Source: an uncultured Desulfuromonadales bacterium
Lineage (GTDB): Bacteria > Desulfobacterota > Desulfuromonadia > Desulfuromonadales > Geopsychrobacteraceae
Reading direction: 5' to 3'
Assembly (NCBI GenBank): GCA_945787295.1
Contig: CALZHQ010000045.1
Coordinates: forward strand, 1 to 40,471
DNA: 40,471 nucleotides
In this document: piece after piece, positions 35,419 through 40,471 of the stretch
How the letters are laid out: the number at the start of each line of letters is the position of its first letter
How positions within the stretch are numbered: position 1 is the stretch's first letter
Notes under the pieces: model-generated
Told to the model about the DNA's origin: nothing
Seen by the model: only the letters and a program-made list of their open reading frames with translations
Databases searched by the model: none
Translations under genes and position numbers: made by a program

Positions 35419-35648
35419 AGGCATTGTCAACTCACTTCTTCGGGCCAACAACCGTCTTGAATAATGATTTATTATAAACCCGAAAAAATAATCTGCACCC
35501 TTTTGATGTGATTGTAACATCGTTTTATGGTAGGCAAAACGGTTTTTTACTTTTGTTTGCTACGTTTTATTGTACCTGAGATGAGAGGTTTGCTTGAGAA
35601 ATGAGAATTTCTGCTCGTGTGCAGAAGATTTGCTGACAAGGGAGGCGA

Positions 35649-35706
35649 AGCGGTTTGCATTCCATTCCAGGACCTTGGCCGGATGCCGGAAAGAATGCAA
35701 ACCGCT
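35649..35706. repeat. Perfect 14-bp inverted repeat after the RdgC-like gene
   Basis: AGCGGTTTGCATTC (35649-35662) and GAATGCAAACCGCT (35693-35706) enclose 30 bases that contain smaller CCGG/CCGG and TTCC/GGAA pairings. It ends six bases before the stop of the leftward RdgC-like gene. There is no T-run on either strand. Confidence 0.8.
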
Positions 35707-35711
35707 GGTGA

Positions 35712-36878
35712 CTATTCTTTCAGCCAGTTATTGATGGCAGTGCATTCGTTCTGCCAGCTCCCGCTGAGACGGATTTCCAGGAATTGTTTTAACAGGCTGC
35801 TGAACATCTGTTCCCCTTCTTCGATTGCCCCCAGCTTGGAGAAAAAGGCTGCTTCAGCTTCAGCATGCGGATCGTCATTCGGGTCTTTTTCCGGCTTGAC
35901 CATGGGAGTACGAAAACCGCCGAACTGAAAACGTTCTCCTTTGAGAGTCAGTTTCCAGCCCTCATCTTCTTCCTGCTGCAGGTGTAAAGTGGCTTCTTCG
36001 ATCTGTTTGCCTTGAGCCAGGGCAGCGCGGACTTCTGAATACTGATCCTGGGGACCGGCAACGACAACTTTCTGTACCCCCTCCTGACTGCCGCCAACCA
36101 GGACCAGGCGATTATCAAGAAAGGCTCTGAAGGGTTGCTTGTCCAGGAGTGGGCCGGGGCAGTTGATGCTGTACCCGGAATCTGAATTGAGGGTGCGGTA
36201 GAAAAGCCATTGCAGAAATTCAGTACCCAGCCAACGATTCGATTCGATCTGCTCAAGGATGCTGTCGGTTTGCGCCTGGTTGGCCTGCTGAAGTTCGTTC
36301 TGCAGGTCTGCAGAGAGGAGTTGTTCGGCACGAGCCAGAGGGTGTAGTAGCACCAGACGCAGCTCGGTAAAGGTCTGGTGGAAAAGCCCCTGGAAACTGT
36401 CGAGCACTTTCTGGTTGAGGGTGCAAAGACGCAGCAACTGTTTATCTGTATCCCAGATAACGTCATAGCAGGAGGGGGTCGGCAGGGTTCTGGCCATTAA
36501 CAGACTGCGGGCAGTGTCGCGGATCTGTTCCATTTCTCCTTTGGGAACCCGATTGAGAGTGGGGTTTTCGGCCAGAAACTTCTCGCTCAACAGTGTAACC
36601 TGACGTTTGATCAAGGCGGCGGGAACCCGCCGCCGATCCTGACGCAAGGTGAAGCAGAGGTGCTGATCACGGCGAAACAGGTGCTCCTGGTCGAAGCTGC
36701 TGGATTCGTAGTCGTCGAGTTGAACCCAACCGGTTGAAAGTTCATCCGTCGATTGTTCGATGGAACGGAATCCTTCTGCAGCCAATTGTTGTTGAACTTC
36801 GGACAATTGTTCCTGCAACTTGAATGAACCGGTTACCTGAAAATAGCAAACGCTGGCAGATGCGGCCAGAAAACCCAT
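35712..36878 (-). CDS. rdgC: RdgC-like recombination-associated protein
   Basis: 388 residues. The N-terminal 190 residues resemble RdgC, the ring-shaped DNA-binding protein that restrains RecA in E. coli: GWVQLDDYESSSFDQEHLFR, PAALIKRQVTLLSEKFLAEN, SYDVIWDT-like YDVIWDTDKQLLRLCTLNQK, and FTELRLVLLHPLARAE. The C-terminal half is longer than in gammaproteobacterial RdgC (about 300 residues) and contains GGFRTPMVKPEKDPNDDPHA, an acidic stretch. AAGGAG lies seven bases before the ATG. It probably acts on DNA in the cytoplasm. The assignment rests on motif pattern rather than alignment. Confidence 0.72.
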   Translation of the reverse strand: MGFLAASASVCYFQVTGSFKLQEQLSEVQQQLAAEGFRSIEQSTDELSTGWVQLDDYESSSFDQEHLFRRDQHLCFTLRQDRRRVPAALIKRQVTLLSEKFLAENPTLNRVPKGEMEQIRDTARSLLMARTLPTPSCYDVIWDTDKQLLRLCTLNQKVLDSFQGLFHQTFTELRLVLLHPLARAEQLLSADLQNELQQANQAQTDSILEQIESNRWLGTEFLQWLFYRTLNSDSGYSINCPGPLLDKQPFRAFLDNRLVLVGGSQEGVQKVVVAGPQDQYSEVRAALAQGKQIEEATLHLQQEEDEGWKLTLKGERFQFGGFRTPMVKPEKDPNDDPHAEAEAAFFSKLGAIEEGEQMFSSLLKQFLEIRLSGSWQNECTAINNWLKE

Positions 36879-36951
36879 ATAGGTACTCCTTGATTGGTAG
36901 AGTGGAAAGTCTGTCAGCTGTTAATTCAGTCGGCAGACGAGATGCTTGCGA

Positions 36952-37728
36952 TTATTTGCGATGATAGAAATAATAATTCCCGCCGTAGCCTTGACGGTAG
37001 CTGCGGTTGTGGTCAGCTAACTGGGTGAGAAGTTGATTGAGGGTTGCTTCATCAAAAAAACCCTGATCGATAAAGTAGTGCCCCATCTGTTTTTGTCGTG
37101 TTCGCTGGTGAAGCAGCACGGCCCGGACCTGCAATGAAGTGAGCAGCCCCAGATGTTCAGCCCGCTCACCAAATTTATGAACTCCGCTGATGCGCAGATG
37201 CAGGATTTGTTTGATCTGCTCGTCATTCAGCCAGCCCCAGCGTTTGGCTATCTCACCGATCACCGGACGCTGTTGCCGTTGCCAGGTGATGGCCGAAATA
37301 ACCGCATTGAACGGTATCAGGCCCATGTAATAGAGAAAAAGCCCGAATTGCAGCGGGCGGGCTGGTAAGGGGCCGCGATAGAATTTGCTGTAGGGACGCT
37401 CCTGCCGCCGTCTTTTTGGACGGGAATAGGTTGAGCTGTTCTGCCTGCGGAAGTAGAAGGCTGCAGGTGTTCGGTCCCGTTGTTTGAGGAAATTCTGGAC
37501 CGTTTCGTGGGCCTGGTTCAGGTCCTGAAACAGGCGTTGTTGTTTTTCCTGGGTACTGCTGGCAGATACTGCAAAGCGGTCCGGGTGGGTTGCTTTGGCT
37601 TTTTTACGGTAAGCAGAACGGACGCCGGCCGGTTGTAAATAATGCAGAAAATCCCGGTTCAGTTGGAGCTCCTGACCGAACAGGGTACGACAGGCGCGAA
37701 TAACTTCAGCTTCGGTAATCTGCGGCAT
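36952..37728 (-). CDS. J-domain protein with C-terminal MshEN/GspE-N-like repeats
   Basis: 258 residues. The N-terminal part is a J-domain-like helical hairpin with the HPD tripeptide at 48-50 (GVRSAYRKKAKATHPDRFAV) and NQAHETVQNFLKQRD after it, so it could stimulate a DnaK/Hsp70. A basic tyrosine-rich linker (TYSRPKRRRQERPYSKFYR) and a short hydrophobic stretch (FGLFLYYMGLIPFNAVIS) follow. Residues about 160-240 hold two similar units (IGEIAKRWGWLNDEQIKQIL and MGHYFIDQGFFDEATLNQLL), resembling the MshEN c-di-GMP-binding repeats of type II secretion/pilus ATPases. The domain identification of the C-terminus is tentative. Confidence 0.75.
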   Translation of the reverse strand: MPQITEAEVIRACRTLFGQELQLNRDFLHYLQPAGVRSAYRKKAKATHPDRFAVSASSTQEKQQRLFQDLNQAHETVQNFLKQRDRTPAAFYFRRQNSSTYSRPKRRRQERPYSKFYRGPLPARPLQFGLFLYYMGLIPFNAVISAITWQRQQRPVIGEIAKRWGWLNDEQIKQILHLRISGVHKFGERAEHLGLLTSLQVRAVLLHQRTRQKQMGHYFIDQGFFDEATLNQLLTQLADHNRSYRQGYGGNYYFYHRK

Positions 37729-37786
37729 AAAAGGAAAATCCTGCTCCTGAAACTGACCGAATGATCAGCCTGTTTAAACCTGGTTT

Positions 37787-37816
37787 TTTATAGCGCAATA
37801 AAGGGGCAAGAGACAA
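37787..37816 (-). promoter_or_regulatory. Predicted promoter of the J-domain gene
   Basis: Read leftward: -35 TTGTCT, 18-base spacer, -10 TATAAA, about 58 bases before the ATG of the J-domain gene. Confidence 0.5.
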
Positions 37817-37837
37817 GCGAGAAGAGTGTTGTGGAGA

Positions 37838-38539
37838 TTAGTTTTTGCCCCGTTGTTTGATGAATTTGTCGATACGGCGCTGATCTTCTGCGAGAATGTT
37901 GATAAAACGCATACCGGAGACAATGATGGTTTCATCGTTTGCCGGCCGGGTCCAGATGATTTCCGCCAAGGTGCAGATAGGGGCCTTGGCGTCGTCGAGG
38001 TTGAGCAGGATCAGGCAGAGCTCAGCCGGTTGAGCTGGAGGGCGCAAGTTGAAGCGGATGCCGCTTGCGCTGAGATTGATCTGACAGGGCTTGAACCCCT
38101 CGAAAATCAGAGGAGCATCAGGACTCTTTAGAACTTTGATGTTTTTTTCCCAGGTGCTACGCAAAGCCTTCAGGGTGCCGTGGCCACGGGTAAAGCGGAT
38201 GCCTATTTTGCAATCGATACGCGGCGAATTGCGACGTTGAAACATCTGCAGGTCGCTGTTGACTGACAGGGCGATTCTTTTGCCATCGACTTTTTTTACG
38301 AATTTAGCGGTGACCCGGACTCCCAGGCCCATCGCTTCGGAGCTGATTTCAAAAGGCATGGCGAGGGTGAATGGATACTGGCCCGTAGCATCGTCACTGT
38401 ACGGCAGGGTGATGATGAATTGGTAATTTTCACTGCTGAAGATTTCACCCGTTAACAGCTCAGTGCGGCTGTCCTCTGCTTTGTTGAGGGCTGTCAGCAG
38501 AATCTTTTGACCCGCTTTAAAGTAGCGCTGATAGTTCAT
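37838..38539 (-). CDS. PilZ domain protein, predicted c-di-GMP receptor
   Basis: 233 residues in two parts. The first (about 1-95) is a YcgR-N-like beta domain (GQKILLTALNKAEDSRTELL). The second (about 97-225) is a PilZ domain with the c-di-GMP-binding motifs RRNSPR (102-107, giving RxxxR) and NLSASG (155-160, giving (D/N)xSxxG). IIVSGMRFINILAEDQRRID closes it. All key residues appear present, although the insert between the two motifs is long. No membrane segment is visible, so it is a cytoplasmic effector of c-di-GMP signalling. It lies 59 bases after the triheme cytochrome gene on the same strand. Confidence 0.88.
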   Translation of the reverse strand: MNYQRYFKAGQKILLTALNKAEDSRTELLTGEIFSSENYQFIITLPYSDDATGQYPFTLAMPFEISSEAMGLGVRVTAKFVKKVDGKRIALSVNSDLQMFQRRNSPRIDCKIGIRFTRGHGTLKALRSTWEKNIKVLKSPDAPLIFEGFKPCQINLSASGIRFNLRPPAQPAELCLILLNLDDAKAPICTLAEIIWTRPANDETIIVSGMRFINILAEDQRRIDKFIKQRGKN

Positions 38540-38598
38540 TCCGGTCTTTCCATTTCCCCCGTCAAGTGTGCGCAGAGTTCAGGTCTGCTTTGGGGGTC

Positions 38599-38907
38599 CT
38601 ACTGGTCGTGACAGCTGTCACAATTATCATCGACCGAAAATGCTTTGTCTCCATTATGGCAGGCACCGCATGATTTGCCTTGCTCCATCTCCTCCATGCT
38701 GAAATCTGGATTTTTTTTCGGATCGATATGGAAGACGTTGTTGTGGCAAAGGACGCAGTCTTTACCCAAAATTTCCAGGTGCTGGTAGTGGCTGAAGTGA
38801 ATGTCACCGGCATCTTCATTCTTAAAGGTCACGATATCGTCAATCCAGCGGGCGGAAACCAGTGTTGGCAGCAGGATGAGGCAGGTGATAGTTAGGTATT
38901 TCAGCAT
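38599..38907 (-). CDS. Triheme c-type cytochrome (c7-like)
   Basis: 102 residues. A signal peptide (MLKYLTITCLILLPTLVSA) sends it to the periplasm. Three heme attachment motifs are visible: CVLCH (51-55), CGACH (80-84) and CDSCH (96-100). Extra histidines in HFSHYQH (37-43) and HID can serve as distal ligands, the c7 layout of Geobacter and Desulfuromonas relatives. MEEMEQGKSCGACHNGDKAF is a common c7-type repeat. AGGAG stands nine bases before the ATG. It would carry electrons in the periplasm during respiration; the redox partners are not in the window. Confidence 0.92.
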   Translation of the reverse strand: MLKYLTITCLILLPTLVSARWIDDIVTFKNEDAGDIHFSHYQHLEILGKDCVLCHNNVFHIDPKKNPDFSMEEMEQGKSCGACHNGDKAFSVDDNCDSCHDQ

Positions 38908-38939
38908 GTTGGGATTCTCCTGAGAATATTTTAACCTGC

Positions 38940-38968
38940 ATTATCGCAGAAAAATGGTTTGGAACCAA
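38940..38968 (-). promoter_or_regulatory. Predicted promoter of the cytochrome gene
   Basis: Read leftward: -35 TTGGTT, 17-base spacer, -10 GATAAT, about 32 bases before the ATG. The -35 lies inside a small TTTGG/CCAAA palindrome. Confidence 0.55.
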
Positions 38969-39039
38969 ATGTAAAATAATGAAAGTTCTTAACATCCCGG
39001 TTTTTTCTCTGTAATCTTGCAAGCGCCCGGAGGTTAATG

Positions 39040-40146
39040 ATGTCGAAACAGCAGAATCGTTACTTTGCCGTGGCTCCGCCCGGATTTGAAAAAATCTGTG
39101 TCGCGGAGCTGGCTGCGCTCGGAATGACTGAGCTGGAAACTTTGCCCGGTGGGGTGGAGTTTTGCGGTGGGCTGCGAGAACTGTATCTGGCAAACCTCTG
39201 GCTGCGCTCTGCTTCGCGGGTTCTGGTTCGTGTCGGTGAGGTGACGGCGCGCGACTTTCCGACGCTTTACAAACGGCTGGCACGTCTGCCTTGGGGGCGA
39301 TTTGTTAAACCGGGTGCCGCTTGTATTGTCCGGGCGACCTGTCATCGTTCCCGGTTATCCCACTCGGGCCGGGTCGCTGAAACCTGCCGTGAGGCACTCA
39401 GGAACGCCCTGGGTGCAGCGGAACCACTAGAATCGAAGGCAACAGTTTATTTGCGGCTGGAAGATGACCGCTGTCAGGTGTCGATCGACAGCTCTGGTGA
39501 ACTGTTGCATCGACGTGGTTATCGGGTTGCCAATGTCGCTGCTCCGCTACGGGAAAATCTGGCTGCCGGTTGTCTATTGGCCCTTGGCTATGATGGTTCT
39601 GCGCCGCTGATCGATGCCATGACCGGTTCGGGGAGTTTTGCGATCGAAGCGGCAATGATAGCGTTGAACCGAGCACCGGGAGCAAAGCGTCATTTTGCTT
39701 TTATGGATTGGCCGAAATACCGTCCCGGACTCTGGCTTCAATTGCTGGACCATGCACAACGGCAGGAGCGGACTGAACTGGCGGTGCCAATTATGGCGGT
39801 AGACAATAACAGCAAAGCGATCGAGGCGGCGCAACAGAATCTGCTTGCGGCAGATTTGCCAGTTCAGGTGCAGTTCACGTGTCAGCCGATGCAGGAGCTG
39901 TCTGCAGAATCACCATTCGGCATGCTGATCTGCAATCCTCCCTATGGGGAACGGATCGGACGGACTGCAGCGTTACTTGCTCTCTATCGTGATTTAGGGC
40001 GGGTTTATGCCGCTGAATTCTCTGCCTGGCAGGGGGCAATTGTCTGCCCCGATTCGGAACTGGTGCGGGCCACTGGGATCCCGTTTGAAACCTGCTTACG
40101 TTTCTCCAACGGCGGAATTCGGGTTAGCTTATTGAAAAAGCCCTGA
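39040..40146 (+). CDS. THUMP-domain rRNA guanine N2-methyltransferase (RlmL-like)
   Basis: 368 residues. The layout equals the N-terminal half of E. coli RlmL: a ferredoxin-like start (FAVAPPGFEKICVAELAALG, LPGGVEFCGG), THUMP (about 60-165, ending SIDSSGELLHRRGYR) and a Rossmann methyltransferase with LIDAMTGSGSFAIEAAMIAL and the catalytic motif NPPYGER (299-305). The target is probably a guanine N2 of 23S rRNA, with SAM as donor. The RlmK half is absent, as in Bacillus YpsC. The ATG at 39040 lies six bases after GGAGG; the ATG at 39037 is only three away. Cytoplasmic single gene. Confidence 0.9.
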   Translation: MSKQQNRYFAVAPPGFEKICVAELAALGMTELETLPGGVEFCGGLRELYLANLWLRSASRVLVRVGEVTARDFPTLYKRLARLPWGRFVKPGAACIVRATCHRSRLSHSGRVAETCREALRNALGAAEPLESKATVYLRLEDDRCQVSIDSSGELLHRRGYRVANVAAPLRENLAAGCLLALGYDGSAPLIDAMTGSGSFAIEAAMIALNRAPGAKRHFAFMDWPKYRPGLWLQLLDHAQRQERTELAVPIMAVDNNSKAIEAAQQNLLAADLPVQVQFTCQPMQELSAESPFGMLICNPPYGERIGRTAALLALYRDLGRVYAAEFSAWQGAIVCPDSELVRATGIPFETCLRFSNGGIRVSLLKKP

Positions 40147-40173
40147 AAATCGGCAGTTGCGAGATAAAAGCGC

Positions 40174-40202
40174 TTGACTTGAAATGTCTCTGCGGCTATA
40201 AA
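40174..40202 (+). promoter_or_regulatory. Strong sigma70 promoter of rpsU
   Basis: -35 TTGACT, 17-base spacer, -10 TATAAA, 57 bases before the rpsU start. It is the best promoter match in the window and suits a ribosomal protein gene. Confidence 0.8.
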
Positions 40203-40259
40203 TTCAAGCTCTTGTGGCCATGCGCCGCAAAGACAGCAAAGAAAGCGGGGTGATTGTTC

Positions 40260-40457
40260 GTGGAAATCACTGTTATTGATGGTAACGTCGAAAAAGCGAT
40301 TAAAGTTCTCAAGCGTAAGCTGCAGCAGGAAGGCCTCTTCCGTGAGATGAAGCAGCGCAAGTTTTACGAGAAACCGAGCGTAAAAAAGAAGCGCAAAGAG
40401 AAAGAAGCTCAGCGCCGTCTGCGTAAGAAGATGCGCGCCATGAAGCGTTTTAGCTAA
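40260..40457 (+). CDS. rpsU: 30S ribosomal protein S21
   Basis: 65 residues, very basic. It begins VEITVIDGNVEKAIKVLKRK (V read as Met) and continues LQQEGLFREMKQRKFYEKPS, then VKKKRKEKEAQRRLRKKMRA, the complete S21 family pattern. The start is taken as GTG at 40260, with GGGGTGA ending six bases upstream; a TTG two codons earlier would overlap that site. S21 binds the 30S platform near the anti-Shine-Dalgarno region. It is transcribed from the promoter at 40174-40202; any downstream operon partners lie beyond the window. Confidence 0.96.
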   Translation: MEITVIDGNVEKAIKVLKRKLQQEGLFREMKQRKFYEKPSVKKKRKEKEAQRRLRKKMRAMKRFS

Positions 40458-40471
40458 GTCGCTTTGTTGAT

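Noticed and set aside
35617..35928. Rightward 103-codon frame overlapping the end of the RdgC-like gene
   Set aside because: Runs through the inverted repeat and then antisense to a supported gene.

Overview
The window looks like a chromosomal segment of a Desulfuromonadia-type (Geobacter/Desulfuromonas/Pelobacter relatives) deltaproteobacterium, possibly marine. The basis is gene content, not a database search: a small triheme c7-type cytochrome, a PilZ protein, a J-domain protein of a style seen in that group, ribosomal protein S21 behind a strong promoter, moderately high GC, and a glycine betaine/proline (ProVWX) transporter that suits saline habitats. No rRNA, tRNA, CRISPR array, intact insertion sequence or prophage was seen.

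Left part (1-11,600). The start of glutamine synthetase (glnA, cut by the window edge) and a glutaminase (glsA) run leftward. Divergent from them is the most interesting block, a six-gene array at 1,348-11,581: a transglutaminase-DUF2126 protein, a fusion of circularly permuted ATP-grasp with Alpha-E, a transglutaminase, a second permuted ATP-grasp, a free-standing Alpha-E protein, and a third transglutaminase. These are the parts of a predicted but experimentally uncharacterised peptide-ligase or peptide-tagging system. Here the ligase and Alpha-E modules occur twice and the transglutaminase module three times. Overlapping or short junctions suggest one or two transcripts.

Middle part (11,700-25,700). 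This holds a secreted protein with eight beta-propeller-like repeats, about 760 bases without a convincing gene, the proVWX osmoprotectant operon, a small membrane protein, an M50 (site-2 protease type) membrane protease, a tandem-GAF sensor, a YkgJ-type cysteine-cluster protein, a cold-shock protein with a terminator-like hairpin in its leader, an AlkK-like fatty-acyl-CoA ligase, and the adjoining genes sfsA and tmcAL.

Right part (25,700-40,471). A leftward lemA-TPM-TPM envelope operon is followed by the nickel superoxide dismutase gene sodN and its maturation protease, then rmuC. A second YkgJ-type protein follows. The clpS-clpA-aat operon puts the N-degron recognition, unfolding and tagging steps on one transcript. 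Next come a Cache-domain periplasmic protein, an RdgC-like protein, a J-domain protein, a PilZ protein, a triheme cytochrome c, an RlmL-like rRNA methyltransferase, and rpsU at the right edge.

Most genes are ordinary chromosomal housekeeping or envelope genes. The regions that most deserve attention are the duplicated amidoligase/transglutaminase array, the hairpin in the cold-shock leader, an orphan rightward terminator near 20,970, and the unexplained stretch at 13.8-14.05 kb.
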